The translations under genes and the position numbers were made by a program. This document shows, piece by piece, positions 51,861 to 63,866 of a stretch of DNA of 64,000 bases. The notes below the pieces were generated by a model. It was not told the DNA's origin and did not search any database. It saw only the letters and a program-made list of their open reading frames with translations. The first letter of the stretch is position 1. The number at the start of each line of letters is the position of its first letter. The DNA is from Roridomyces roridus (taxonomy: Eukaryota; Basidiomycota; Agaricomycetes; Agaricales; Mycenaceae): the NCBI GenBank assembly GCA_029378245.1, contig JARKIF010000090.1, positions 1 through 64,000 of the forward strand, given 5' to 3'.

Positions 51861-52786
51861 CTCCTGCCTTCGATCGCACTTGAGCTCGACCGCTCCATCA
51901 TCAGTCTCCCGCAGACCGTGTTTCTGGAAAGGCTCGATGAGTTTATGTGTGGGAATGAAAGTAAGTCAACGCACGACGTAAATTCGCAATACTCGGGCAT
52001 CCCATCTTCGCCACGGTGCACGCTGAGCCAGCCATGCGTGAGCCTCTGAGCGAGAAGGCCACTGAGTCCGACGAAGCATCGTAGCAGCGACAGCCGCCGG
52101 AGTGTCCTCAGCAGCGTGACGCAAATACATCTCGCGTGTCGCCAGAAACGGCTCGATGAGTACCATGGCCGAGTAGGGCAGCGAGGAAAGTAGGGTCCCC
52201 CGCAGCGACATCATCCTGTAGATGTAAGACGGTGTGGAAAGGAATCTAAGGACACTCACATCGCGCCCGTACCCGCCGAATGCCCTACAGCGACCATACG
52301 TTTCCCCTGCATCTGTGGCGAGCGCACAAAAGCTGCAATCGCATCAGCCCATTCGTACGCTGCTGGACGAGAATTCGATTCAGATTGAAGAGTGAAAGAC
52401 AAAGATGGACTCACAAACACCCATCTCCCGCGTCTCCCGCAACGCTTCACGGTTCACAGTCGCCGCATCTCCATGACTCTGCCAGTCAAAAGTCCAGGCT
52501 TCACGGATGCGTTGATGCCTTGGTTTGGACTTCTGCAGACGGAAGGCGTGTTGGATGGCTGGTTCCCATTGCTCTTTGTCTGTGCGCTGCGTCAGTGGTG
52601 GCAAGGGTGCAGAATGACGAACGTACGAGAGCCGATGCAATGGGCGAAGAGCAGCGTGACTCCCTCGTAGGACGAAGAAGAGTCGAGCGTCTCGTAGCGG
52701 TTTGCGGTCATCTTGAGAGTACGGCCATAGCGGTCGTGGAGGCTCGGAGGGCAGTCAAAGACGACTGAGGTGGTGTGAAGGAGCAT
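51455..52786 (-). CDS. Alpha/beta-hydrolase fold protein
   Basis: Multi-exon. Start MLLHTTSVVFDCPPSLHDRY, then SSSSYEGVTLLFAHCIGS (oxyanion strand), DKEQWEPAIQHAFRL, REAWTFDWQSHGDAA, AAYEWADAIAAFV, and nucleophile elbow VAVGHSAGTGAM (Ser). Later SLPYSAMVLIEPFLATREMY, FIPTHKLIEPFQKHG, AYPDVEPHFDAVRETK, IHIVWATRSDL, DASKGRFIASITRVEGRHL (likely His region) and APDRIAEAICAAVDRIGQ; stop at 51455. Belongs to the fungal alpha/beta-hydrolases related to peroxisomal LPX1-type lipase/epoxide-hydrolase-like proteins; the substrate is not predictable. Intracellular (no signal peptide). Introns ~40-60 bp. Its 3' end is duplicated at 44200-44488. Confidence 0.85.
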
Positions 52787-53454
52787 GACGGGGATGAGAA
52801 GGGCATCGAGTGCTGACGACCAGCTGGTATAAATGCTCGAGCGTCTTGGTGACGAAAGCTCTCATCTGGAAACCCAGAATGAGTCTAAAAGTTAGTCTGA
52901 CGGGGGAGAGGCTCGACGTTCGCGTCCGACGAGACAGGCGACGCCGCCGTGAGTCAAGTTTGTCGATAAGGAAGTCAAGAATCTTCCAGTGGTAGAGGAA
53001 GACGAGCGCGAGGCGGGAATTCCTGTCAGCTGGGCGGACTTCTTCAGAACACGAGGCTGATGAGATAGTCAGCGTATCGCCTCGGTAGACCTTGCCACAA
53101 CTGACCTAGACAATAGTACGGGATCGGTGGCGGCAGATAGCGATAGCTGGGCAACGGGCTCGGAGACTAGCCGTACTCGGAGGTACTCCAAGCAAGATGC
53201 CACCCACTCTCCTGAGAGGAGCCGTCGTCAAATGTCCTCGGAGCAAGAATCAGAGAAGAGTTCTTGCCTGACATACACCACTCTTCTGGAAACCATTCGT
53301 CTTGACATCTTCCTTCCTCAGAACGACCATGGACGTGCGAGACAAGTCATGATTTGTCATCACTTTGGTCTTGATTGTTCCGCCTGCCGGCCGGCTGACA
53401 AGTCAACCAGAGTTCCTTTGTCTGTTTGTTGGAATAAATTTACAACTGCTGTAT
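52787..53454. other. Intergenic, old duplicated segment
   Basis: 53195-53380 resembles 55680-56140 (CAAGATGCCACC, CCTGACATA, TTTGGTCTTG blocks) but lacks the MITE found there. The open frame at 53127-53501 (+) overlaps this repeat and shows no domain. Confidence 0.45.
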
Positions 53455-55442
53455 TTAACCAGAAAAACCAGCACACAACGGCCAAAACAACTCCTCAATA
53501 ACCCTCCCCATCGTCGTCGAAAATGTCTCCCCACCAATCTCCGCCCCGATCGTAAACAGCCCCAAAGTCGAATTAGCATCCAAACTCCACAAGTCATACG
53601 CTGGATTCACCGCAACAGGTTGCGCGGGGCGCGGTATATCCGTCTCCACGACAATCGGGAGCCCAGAGGCATCCTTCCCTTTCGCTTCGACGTACAACCG
53701 AGTGAGATTCGCACTGGTGCGCACAGCAACGTCGAGCCGGCCGGTGGTCACCCCAGTCGACGCGTTAAATGTCCTCACACAAGACGTCTCAGAAAACATG
53801 TAGGCGTCTTGGACCGCGAACCCCACCCCGCCTTGGTCCTCCACCTCGCCATTGACGACGAATCGAAGACGTTCAACGCCCGCTGTGGGATCGAGGCCCA
53901 TGATTGTGTTCGAGGGGTCGGAAGTGTTGAAACCGTACCACGCTGAACTAATTTGGCCTCCCATCGCCTTCCCCGTGCCGCCAAACTGAAGCGTGGCGTT
54001 GCCCGTCCCGCCCAGATGGTCGTCCCAGAGCATCTGTACAGTACCTACCTCGGATTGAGTTTTATTCCAAAACTGTAGAGCCATCAGACAAGGCGGGCTA
54101 GATTGAAAGACGACTCACGCGCACTTGGCCCGCGAGTTCGAGAGAGCTGTTGGCAAGGCTGAATTCCACGAAAGCCGGTTTAACGGGTAGGGCAGTGAGC
54201 ACATCCGTAAGCTCGACACCGCTCGGGACTGTGTCTAGCATGCGGGCGAACAAGGAAGAGCACGTCGACGCGAATAGGTTGGGGGACTCTGCGAATCTCG
54301 ATTGGGGGTCAGACCAAGAGGGGTCTGAATGGGTTCAGGGACTCACGAGCTCATCGTAACATTCCCATCGCTACCGAAAATCCGCTTGTCCGAGTTGGTC
54401 GTATCGTTGAAGCCCACTACCAACGGGTTCTGTGTGGTACTGGAAATATACTCCGTCGCGCTGCAAGCCCATTTATTAGCCGAAATCCGAAGAAAGAAAG
54501 TGAAACTCACATATTATTGTCGAAAGTAACAAACGTTGAATCGAAATGCGCAACATCCTCCGTATCATTGGGATCGTCCAACACATTCACAATGTCGGGA
54601 AAGACGGAATGCTGGACACCGCCGAAAGTGTGCCCGCAAGCGACCAGCCCAATCATCTCTGTCGGCGTGAAACCTTGCTTGGCAAAGGACGTAATATGTG
54701 AGTCGAGATCCTGCTGTGGTTGTGGGACACCCGGGTCGTTGGGCTCCGTCGCATCCACGCGTCCTCCTCGAAAGGGGATTTCGGGACCTCCACTACATTC
54801 CACTGAGATATACGTTGGACGACGGAGAGTAAGTAGATTGGCACACCAGTTTTCGATGGCGATTACGGTTGCCAGTGCCAGAGTGTCTGCGACTGTTGGA
54901 TTTATGCCCGATTGTGAGGTACACAAAACAGTGCAGAAGAGAATGCTTACACCCAATATACCGAGTGGCACCACCGATAATCGAGATCACCGAGAAGGTA
55001 TTGGAAAACCCAGTGCCGATATTCTGAGATTCCGAGTTATCCAATCTCAATCTCACCCAAAGTATAACAGGCGTACCTCTGGCCGTAGTTGCTCCGCCCC
55101 AAACCGAATGGACCCGTCCAAGCCGCCGGTGCCGGCTTCAACGTCGTGCGTGGCCATATCGTGGTATGCCTGCAACATATTTGGCAGTGAGCGCTGCGAC
55201 TCTGATCTACTACATACCGTGCGTATCCAATCCGCGGCATTCGAGCGCCCACTGAGATCCCCAGGCCCGTTCACCTCAAATAAGAAGGAATCGCAAGGCT
55301 GGATAAACGAAGCAAGCATTCCCCCGTTGAATCCCAGCTGGTCGAAACGCGCGGCTTCGAGTGCGTCGAGCCGGGGTGAGGGCCATGTGTATGCGGTGGT
55401 GGAGGTGGCGAGTAAAAGCCAGAGAGTAAGGAGGGGAAACAT
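53455..55442 (-). CDS. Secreted ascorbate-peroxidase-like heme peroxidase (hybrid type)
   Basis: Start MFPLLTLWLLLATSTTAY (signal peptide). Plant-type peroxidase domain: WIRTAYHDMATHDVEAGTGG (distal Arg...His across a 48-bp intron), DGSIRFGAEQLRPEN, ADTLALATVIAIEN, IPFRGGRVDATEPN, and MIGLVACGHTFGGVQH (proximal His). A long C-terminal region (FWNKTQSEVGTVQML, NTIMGLDPTAG to LCAGFSG) has several N-glycosylation sites and no recognised domain. The layout fits the secreted fungal hybrid peroxidases related to class I rather than class II ligninolytic enzymes; some relatives carry WSC domains, not seen here. TATA (TTTATAAAG) at about 55538. Likely H2O2-dependent oxidation outside the cell; substrate unknown. 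One exon joint near 54830 is uncertain. Confidence 0.82.
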
Positions 55443-55749
55443 ATCAGAGATGTTTCCGTAGTCTAGTGGGCTGATTAATATTGAAACGGCCCAGTCCGCT
55501 CTGGAGGCGGTTTCACCTGGACGTGCACTGCCGAGTTTCTTTATAAAGCGGCTAGGCCCCGGTGGCGGGGAGGTGTCCCGGGGCTCGCGACGTTTACATC
55601 GGGAGGAGAAGCAGAGTAGGTGCAAGCCTTTGGGAATCGTGAATTCAAAAAACGCGTCGACCCCACGGCCACTTGAGTCATGCAAGATGCCACCGCGCTG
55701 CGACTGCGAGGAGTCAAATATCCTCAAAATTGAAGAAGGATGCATAGTA
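55443..55749. promoter_or_regulatory. Upstream region of hybrid peroxidase
   Basis: Minus-strand TTTATAAAG at about 55538-55547, roughly 100 bp before the ATG. Nothing else recognised. Confidence 0.45.
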
Positions 55750-56022
55750 CTGTACTATTACGACCATTTGTTCAGGTGACGGGTGACGGCCGCCTGTGAA
55801 ATGAATGAATTTGAACCGGTGACGGGTGACAATGGGAATTTTCGACTCGGCAGCTCGGAAAACTGTGATTTCCCATCAATTATTGACGATATGCGTGATC
55901 CGATTGATACCATCAGACCCTATATGGCAATTTGATGTGATGGCCGCTCGGTGAACTTCTTATCCAGTGAACTTTTGCAGTGACGCGTGAAACCCAGTGA
56001 ATAAACGGTCGTAATAGTACAG
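55750..56022. mobile_element. 273-bp MITE with CTGTACTATTACGACC ends
   Basis: The ends CTGTACTATTACGACC and its complement are flanked by TA (55748-55749, 56023-56024). Inverted repeats extend ~25 bp and then decay, with GTGACGGGTGACGG-like motifs inside. The related segment at 53195-53380 reads through without it. Tc1/mariner-type by its TA target. Confidence 0.75.
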
Positions 56023-57231
56023 TACCTGACATAGGCCAGTCCTCAACCCACCCGTCTTGAGATCTTCTGCAGCAAGACCTGGACGTGGAGGAAAAGGCTT
56101 GATTTGATAATCAGTTTGGTCTTGCTTGGCTGCTGATGTTGCGTGTAAGGGCTCGGTGATCTTCGGCCGCCGCAGTCGTCCTCGACACAGCTCCCAACAA
56201 ACATTTACTTTCTTTCTGCGCCGCAGTTCGCCGCAGTCTGCCGCAGTCCTTTCGCACGGACCAAGCTGTGCCTCCCGTTCAAGTATAAAAGGTCGTTTAC
56301 AATGTACAGTAGACAGCATTCTAGATACTGAACAAGGAGCTCTTTCAACCGTTCTCTTTGTTCCTCCGTCAAGACTCCAGCTTTTGTGTGCTTCACTCCA
56401 ACAGGACTCGAAGCCTCACATTGCGGGTGCAATCATTTTTCACCTCAACAGCCACCATGTCTTGACCATGTCCGAATCCATTTTGTCTTTCTTTACGGCT
56501 ACACCTCGAGCGGTCATGGCACATGGCGCCACGCTTAAATAACAACGACCTCGGGATTTACGACGGAGATGCCACAATGGACAGCAACGCCGGCGATTGC
56601 ATATAAAAAAAAACCCCATTGACCGCGGCGTTTTTGTGGCCGGAGATGCTGTTATTCTGATAAGGGCTGCGGAATCGATCTCATGAAAGGCTGCCGCCCC
56701 TCGGAGTCTCGTTCTACACGCCCTTCACGTCTTGTTCCCGTCTATGCTTGTCGACCTCCTCCATTTGCAGGCCTCTTGGCCGCTGGTCACATAGATTGTC
56801 CTGAATCTCAGCCCTCTCTACGAAGAGCTCTCCCGAGACCCAAGGGGTTGATATCATCCTTGGCAACTCTAGAGTCTATGCGTTGGACGTGGGTGATTCT
56901 TCCAATACTGCTTCGGAACTGTGGCGATAGAACTTCTTGTCGACATTGTCATTCAGACCGCCTATGTGGATGCCTTCAACTTCTTCCCGCGTACGTCTCT
57001 CTCTCAGACTTCATGGTCACGGATTCCCGCAATATCAAACGGGGAACGACGATCTCTATCCCAATTTCCGGGACCAGGCTACATATATTGGGCGCACGCG
57101 AGGATGCGTTGGAGCTCAGGTCTGTCTCGGCTCTCGACATTTTCTGTTCCATTGAATGACCGATTGAATACTAGACTCGATCCCGTACGGCTCATCCTGA
57201 ACAATCACAAACCGTGATTCTCAGCTTCTCG
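56023..57231. other. Unresolved region with a TATA box but no recognised gene
   Basis: GTATAAAAGG at 56283-56292 (+) is followed by several short coding-looking stretches (near 56520-56600 and 56850-56930) that do not join into a known protein. It may be a decayed gene. Confidence 0.35.
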
Positions 57232-58301
57232 TTATCCCAAAATTTCGGATAGATGTTGAATGTCTGAGAAATATGTCAACCGAAAGACTAGAACTCGGAG
57301 GATTCGGGCAAAACTCTCACCTTTCTGGACCTTCCTCACCACGGATGGAATCAGCAAGACGAGCCCCATGATTACTCCAACAACGACCCAGCCGGTGAAT
57401 GCCACCGCTATAATCCACACTATTCGTGGTTGTGTGGAAACCGCTAAAAAGATCACTGAACCAAAGAAGCACACCACACCGAGCAGCATCGCGCCGTTTG
57501 CGGCGCGGCCGATCGATGCGGAGCTGTGAATCTGCGTGAGCGCCTCGGATATCGCCTCTATTTCAAATCCTTGACCCTCTGCCATCGGAGGGTATGTCAG
57601 CGCATCCGACACGGAGTTGTTGGCACCGGGAATAAGCTGTCTATCGAGCACAGCCATTCGAGCGCTCGTTTTCGTCTGTATGCGGCGCAGCAGATCCGGG
57701 TACTCGTTTTCAGATAGCAAGGAGGCCAATTTGCTTCCTGGCCGACGCGCCTCCAGAAACCGAATTATCTCGTGCAGTTGATGTGATGGAGCGTCTTGGA
57801 TCGCGTCAAGCTGTTTTTCGACGCCAGCGATATTGCGCTGCAACACCGTGGATGTCATGAGACCGAGACACGCGGCGGTGACGTCCAGAAGCACGCCCGC
57901 GAATCCAAAGACGTTGACCACCACTCTAAGGGAGGTTGAATTGTCTTGATAGGAGAGGGCTATGATCTGTGATTGGACGGCGGCGAGGAAGGTGGCCTGC
58001 AAGCGGTAGGATCAACCAAGCATCTCGACAGTCTTGCTTCACCTGGAACTGGACGTACAATCGTAGCAGACGAAACTTGGTCGCCCGCATGGGTCTTGAC
58101 GGTCTCCCATTGGCTAGAACGCATGGCGCTCACGGCGACGACAATGGAGAACCAAGTCTTCAAGAATTTCCTGAATTCGGAGAACATGGCAGTGAGGTGA
58201 GCTGGCATGCTCTTACTCAGCTCCAAGAATACCAGATTGCGGCTTGATGGGATGGATGCGGCCAAGTTGGGGCGCCCGCAGTTGCAGTTAGGGTCCGTCA
58301 C
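57232..58301 (-). CDS. Two-helix membrane protein, unknown function
   Basis: Exons 58301-58059 (or from the Met at 58208) and 57996-57232, with a 62-bp intron (GTACGT...TTGCAG); 304-335 residues. Sequence: WFSIVVAVSAMRSSQWETVK, FLAAVQSQIIALSYQDNSTS, hydrophobic VVVNVFGFAGVLLDVTAACLG, helical linker (LQRNIAGVEKQLDAIQD, IIRFLEARRPGSKLASLL), then two strong membrane segments (MLLGVVCFFGSVIFLAV and IVWIIAVAFTGWVVVGVIM) and a basic tail. The QSQIIALSYQDN motif with this layout recurs in many Agaricomycete predicted proteins of unknown role. The longer start is less certain because the shorter ATG lies within a plausible first exon. Confidence 0.75.
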
Positions 58302-58765
58302 GCGCGGGTTTGCCCCATGGGGTATGACGGGTACGGGTACGGGTTGGAGGTCGGCGCGACCCGTACAACCCGCGTGCTGGGCCGACTATTGATCTTTGAT
58401 CGCAACCATCGCCGCACCGACGGCAATCAGCCTGCCGGGGTCGTTCTTTGATCCAACTCGATTTGCTGATGCATCAAATTCGATTCAGGCAGGTCATCTG
58501 CCGTTGATGACCGTTGATTTGAATGTCCTTGAACCATTGAACTTCACCTAATCTTGGGCTTTAATTTGAATCAAGGCATAGAACGATGTGTACTCATTCA
58601 TCTTTCCCTTGAGTTGGATGTTTTGTTGCAGAGATAATCCGTCGGGTCAAAGTCGGGTGCATGAACCCACGAGCCACCCGCGAGTAACACGGGCGGGTTT
58701 CGTACCCAACCCGCGCCGGGTACGGGTTGGCATATCGGCACCCGTACCCGTACCGGGACGAACCT
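58290..58765. mobile_element. hAT-like MITE rich in GGGTACGGGTACGGG
   Basis: The ends AGGGTCCGTC and (complement) AGGTTCGTCC are flanked by the direct repeat CAGTTGCAGTT (58279-58289, 58766-58776), consistent with an 8-bp or longer target duplication. GGGTACGGGTACGGGT arms lie near both ends, inverted to one another. No coding capacity. Confidence 0.7.
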
Positions 58766-58776
58766 CAGTTGCAGTT

Positions 58777-61502
58777 GACTTTTACCCCAAAGATATCAGG
58801 TATTCCAGCTACGTCATCGACCCATTCAGCAACGCTTGAATGGTGAACACCTCTCGATCCGCAATCACAAAATTCATTGATAAATGGGCTTCTCAGTCCA
58901 AGTATACTCAGGGCCACATTATCAAGGCTTGAAGAAGCCGTAAAAAGCTGTTGACGTTCTTTGTTCAAGAACTCAAGAAATTCTTGATAATCTTACAAGT
59001 AACAGATGCGGAGCGGGATCGGACCTTCTTAAAGAAGTTGTTTCAGGCTGCCAGGCACTCTCCTGCCCACGGTGTTAGCATTTTTGGGTATCCTATCGGC
59101 TAGTCCCGAGGTGCACACTGGCAGCTCCCCTTGCTCGGCTTGTCGACAGCCAGTTAGAGTTTTCACACTGTACCAAGACATCAGGCCTTCAGAAACACAA
59201 CACTGATCTTCTCATCTTCGTAACGATCCTAGGAAGTCGAAAGCCACAGTCACCGCGGTTTCCGCGGTCTGTGGCTCTCGGGAGTCGGCGCCCATCAAAG
59301 GTGAGCGCAACTGTCAAATAGTATCAAAATGTTGTCGGGGAGCTTTATTTTTTGGAGGTTCTTTCGGTCTTGAGAGATGAATTCTGTGATAGACTGTCTT
59401 TTCAATAAATCCGAGCGTGCGTTCTGAATTCAAATTCAGTCCCCTCCATCAGCGGGTCAGATCAACGGAAAGGGATCCCGATCTCCTTCCCGATCTGGAG
59501 GCTCCCATCCGCAGCATGAACTGGACGGCCTTTCTACCCCGACTCCAGTTCGGAATCCTGGGTTTTGTTGCCGTGCCGTGCTCCCAGGCGCGATCTGACC
59601 ACATGATTGATTTATCTGCGGCCTGCAGCGCCTTCAGAATCAGACTCAGAGCTCCGACTAACCTTTTTAGCTCTAGTTCACCCCGACCGGGAACAAACCG
59701 GGAACCAAAATAATTTCCCATCTTCGAATTCAAATATGACTCCGTCCCCGCCGAGCCGCGGCGGCGTGGAGGACCGCAAAGCATGCGCAGAGGTGGCCAG
59801 ACTCCAGTTCCACTGCCTGCGGGCTCTCACGATGATTGTCCGTCTAGAGTCTGTGCATGTGGATCCATGCTTCGAATATTAGTTCGCCGCCGCCGCCGTG
59901 CTCCGGCGATCAATTGGCTACCCGAGTCGCGGTGTTGAGTAGCGTTGAGTAGGGGTCATGCAGCCAGATTGTGTCAGGTCCCTGGAATAGAATAGATCTC
60001 GTTTCGTACCGGAGGCGTTCAGTGGCCGACGAGAAGCTTCAGAAAAATGGTTGTCAGGTTGGCACAGATCTTCGTCCAAGTACTAGTGCCATGTATGTTC
60101 AGAGCCTAGAGGTGGGCCACTCTGTTTGCTGTTGGAATGAAGATGCATGACGAATGCAAGGCCCATTTCATTTAAGTACCGGCTAGCCAGCTGGCAAACA
60201 TCTTATCGAGTGTCAAGCGACTCTCAATCAGGCAGCGAACAGAACAATTAACTGACGTAGACTGTCCAGGTATATCAAGGAATCAAGAACTTGTAATTAC
60301 GGCGCTTGCAAGCGCTTCATGCAATCTGTTCCCAGGGAAGACGTGGAAAGTTCGTTTGCCAGCCAGCCACACTTGATTCGTTGAAACGAGTCCAAAGCTG
60401 GCTTGCGATTGCACTCCAAGTTTACAGCGGTTGTGAAATGCTTTGAACTTTGAACCCGGCAAGGAAGCGGAGTCTTTTGCCGATTGATCCGATCTCTCAA
60501 TTCGCTTCTGATGACAGATCATCACTTCTTTCGGAAGCCCTGTCACTCCGGTGACAACGGACTTCCATTCTAATTTCTATTCTTCCGAGTTGGTCGCCGC
60601 TGGAGAAATTGGAGGAAGGAGGAGTGGTTGCTGGAAATCCAACAGCCTGAATTGACGGAACACCGAATGACCCCTGAAGTGGTGTCTTTCCGTGCAACCC
60701 TGGAGCGCACATTATAACCGCCCTGGACTGTCTCCTTGGGGAGCGGGCTGGAGCGGAAGGATCTCATTGGGATAAAAAAAATTTGGGGGAGCGCGTCCGC
60801 GTCCCGCACCCGGCTGTCGCATCTTCTTGGCCTCTCCCCATTGCGGACTTCCGCCTCATGTAGATCATAGTGTGCCTGAGCCCTGTCTGCTGCACAGCTC
60901 TCTCGTTCAGCAGACAGACGCTCTGTGCCTTGAATTTTTCAATAAAAGTCTAAACTAGCCGACCGACATAGCGGGGACTTGATATCCCCTTGTAGCGAGA
61001 ACGGAGGAAAGTCTTCCGCCGGCAGGACTGTCCTAGACTGTCCTCCTCGAGGCATTTTCGGGAGTAATTTCTTTGGCACATCCAGCGCCTCGAGTCCTCT
61101 TCGTTCCGGTGTCTCTTTTGTTCAAATACTTCTACATCAGAACCCTCGTCAGTGACAGTTGCAGAGCGTGGGATAGACCTTCCCCGTGCGTTTCGCATAT
61201 GATCTGAAACAGTCTACGTCTTTTTTCGTCGACTCCCACTCCATGACGACTCGTGTGCATCGTCAGGCGCGCAATGTAGGTGGGCGCAACGGAAACAAAT
61301 GGCGATGGCAATATCTCCTGCTCGGATGTTCTTTTCCCGGATGGCATGCACAGATCCGGATATGCAAGCCGAGATCGTGAATCGTGAAGTAATCAATCTT
61401 CCATTTGACGGCGACTACTCACGCTGTATATAACGACGCCCGGGTGCGGTCCTGGGAAAAAGCGACGTTTCCCCCCTTCACCTTCGCGCTGCTGTCCATG
61501 CA
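58777..61502. other. 2.7-kb stretch without a recognised gene
   Basis: Includes a near-perfect hairpin at about 59241-59277 (AGCCACAG..ACCGCGG / CCGCGGT.CTGTGGCT). Short open frames on both strands lack domains or supporting splice sites. A TGTATATA box (61425-61432) belongs to the next gene. Confidence 0.45.
61425..61432 (+). promoter_or_regulatory. TATA-like box of DUF6534 gene
   Basis: TGTATATA, about 75 bp before the start codon. Confidence 0.5.
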
Positions 61503-63587
61503 ATGACAGATATTGCGCCCACCTTGGGCGCCCTGCTGGTGGGCGGCTCCATCGCCCTCTTGTGCGTCGTCCTTCCTCGTCCTCCTCTGAAGCTCCGAGT
61601 CGAAGACCCTTTTTCAGCCTCAGCGGGATCCTCAGCGTACAATGCATTATCTTCTTCAAACTGTACCCGCATGATAAGGGGAGGTGTCGGTTTGCGGTGC
61701 GTGCTGCGGCCGTCGTGGTCTTGAATTATCTTGCTCACTCATCTGCGCTAGGTCGTACTTGTTTGGTGCGCAATTCGGCTTGCCTCTCTGGCTGTAGCTC
61801 ATTCCTCCCGTCGTAGGGTCCTGGATCTCCTGCACAGCGCTTTTATCGTCACAGCCCTTTACGATTATTTGATCAGTTTCTTTGGCGATCGGTGTGTCCC
61901 GCGGTACTTTCACTGTTGGTCCCCCCGCTGACGCGGCAGCAGCACGCGAATAGAGACCATCCCTTGGTGCGTGGCTCCTCATCTAACGCCTTTCTCCCAC
62001 TTACATCAGGCAGGTCTATTGCTGTACGAGGATCACCGTCCTGTTTGACTGGAAATGCTGACACCCAGGGTAGTTCTCAGTCGTGGTCACGGTGTGTCGC
62101 TACGTCCCTTGAGAAATGGGTTGGGTACTCATGACTTCACAGGCGATTCAAACCGCCATAGTTCATGGATACTTTGCTCAGAAGATCTATACATGTATGC
62201 GCTACTCGAATAAAGCGTGACCTCTCCCTGATGCCTTGTGGCGTAGCGAGTGGAAAGAATTGGTGGATCACTGGTCCTATCGTGCGTTTCCTTTCTTCTG
62301 CCGTACGGTTCTGTTCTGATGAGCCCCAGGCCCTCCTTGCGTTCCTGCGCGTCCGTGAGTTCCCTCTACTCTCTTTGTCTTCCCGTTGTAATACGAGTGG
62401 ATGCAGTCGCGGCCGCTGGTGCGTTCTTCAAGGTTGCCCTCATTCCGTTTCCTGACCGCGTCCTATAGCCTCCACCGCGGAAATGTCGGTCCTCGTCTCA
62501 TTCCCCATGTCCGCCATCTCATCCTTCATGACAGGATCCGTTTAAAGCGATACTCTGCATTCAATGAGAAATACCCTGGGGTGCGGGTGCTTTCAATCTC
62601 CGACCCCGCCGCCATCTGACGTTCTTTCCAGTGGATCTTCACAACGGGCCTCTCACTCTCCGCCAGCGTTGATATCATCATAACGGTCTGGCTCTGCTTC
62701 TTCTTGCAGAAGATGCGCGGTCGGACTGCTTCCACCATGTACGTACTGCAATTCTGCCGGCGGTGAAGGGATGAAGCGCTGATCGCCGCATGGTATACAT
62801 GCAGGATGGCGCATGTTGTCAACACGCTCACCCTATACACTCTGGAGAATGGATTTATCACCTGGTGCGTCCTTGCGTGTGCGGATCCTCACACGTAGAT
62901 AACCATCCATCTCTTAGTATCACCACCACGGCCTCCTTGATTTGTGTGAGTCGGACTCCTTTTGTGCGATTTCCGCGGAGCTAACGATCTGACCCGCAGT
63001 GGTTAACTATGCCCAACAATCTCGTGTTTATGGGACTGCATTTCATCATCAGCAAGCGTACGTCTGTCTATCCACGTTGCCAATCGAATGTCTTTCTCAT
63101 CGAATTTAAAACGCAGTCTACGTCAACTCGCTGCTTATTTCGTTGAATACACGGAAAGAGCTGCGTGAGATGCGATGGAACAAATCCGACGCGAACGTCT
63201 CGAACCCCGAGTTATCAGGCTCTGTCTCGGCCGAGCTGACGAGCATGCAATACATACACTCGTATACACACAACCCGGTCACGTCATTGACTATGATGGT
63301 ACGTCGCCTCATCCCTCCCTGCCTTTAAATTCAATTAATCGCCATCCGCACTGCAGACACCATCACATACATATCAACCTGTATTCAAAGTGACCAGCAC
63401 GCGTCGACATTCGGGGGCACTAGGGGCATTGACGGAACGCGAGCGGGAGGATGGGTCGTCACGACCCGCCTCGCGCGCCTCGGATGATATTTCGGACATT
63501 TCGCGCACGGAGTATCCTGACGGGCGATATTACCCCCGATCGAGGTCCCCACGCCATACATCAGAGCCGTGGCGCTCCCTTCCCTGA
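61503..63587 (+). CDS. Seven-helix-type membrane protein with DUF6534 domain
   Basis: Many small exons. Readable order: MTDIAPTLGALLVGGSIAL (helix 1), LSGILSVQCIIFFKLYPHDK, VLDLLHSAFIVTALYDYLIS, AIQTAIVHGYFAQKIYTSSG, NWWITGPI, ALLAFLRVLAAAGAFF, WIFTTGLSLSASVDIIIT, VWLCFFLQKMRGR, VVNTLTLYTLENGFITC, WLTMPNNLVFMGLHFIISKL, YVNSLLISLNTRKELRE, then a Ser/Arg-rich cytoplasmic tail ending PRHTSEPWRSLP. The block MPNNLVF.GLHF.ISK.YVNSLL.SLN is diagnostic for the Agaricomycete DUF6534 family (PF20152), multi-pass plasma-membrane proteins of unknown, possibly receptor-like, function. Exons around 62400-62630 are hard to place, so the middle helices are provisional. Confidence 0.85.
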
Positions 63588-63866
63588 CCACATTTGCCTA
63601 CTTACACTTACATTCATTCGGTGTACATATATCCATCCGATCTCTAACTTTATTTTAATCGTTATTTCCACTGTCTTTACTGGCTGGCTGGATGTACAGT
63701 ATGTAGACTGCCCGTCGATCATTGAATCAGACTCCGATATGGATAAAAGGAACCCAGCGCTCATATGTACGCATTGACAACGCCAGGATCCCGGAGCAAT
63801 CGGGAGATCATTCGACAACCCGCGTAAGAAACATTCTACATTTCAACCTATTTCAAGTCATGAGCC
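63588..63866. other. Upstream region of the right-edge gene
   Basis: A GGATAAAAGG sequence (about 63739-63748) could be the TATA element. No gene. Confidence 0.4.

Noticed and set aside
56126..57217. Plus-strand frames after a TATA box
   Set aside because: Short coding-like pieces fall in different frames and cannot be joined by credible introns into a known protein.
60950..61347. Minus-strand overlapping frames upstream of the DUF6534 gene
   Set aside because: No domain, no intron signals; probably promoter sequence of the plus-strand gene.
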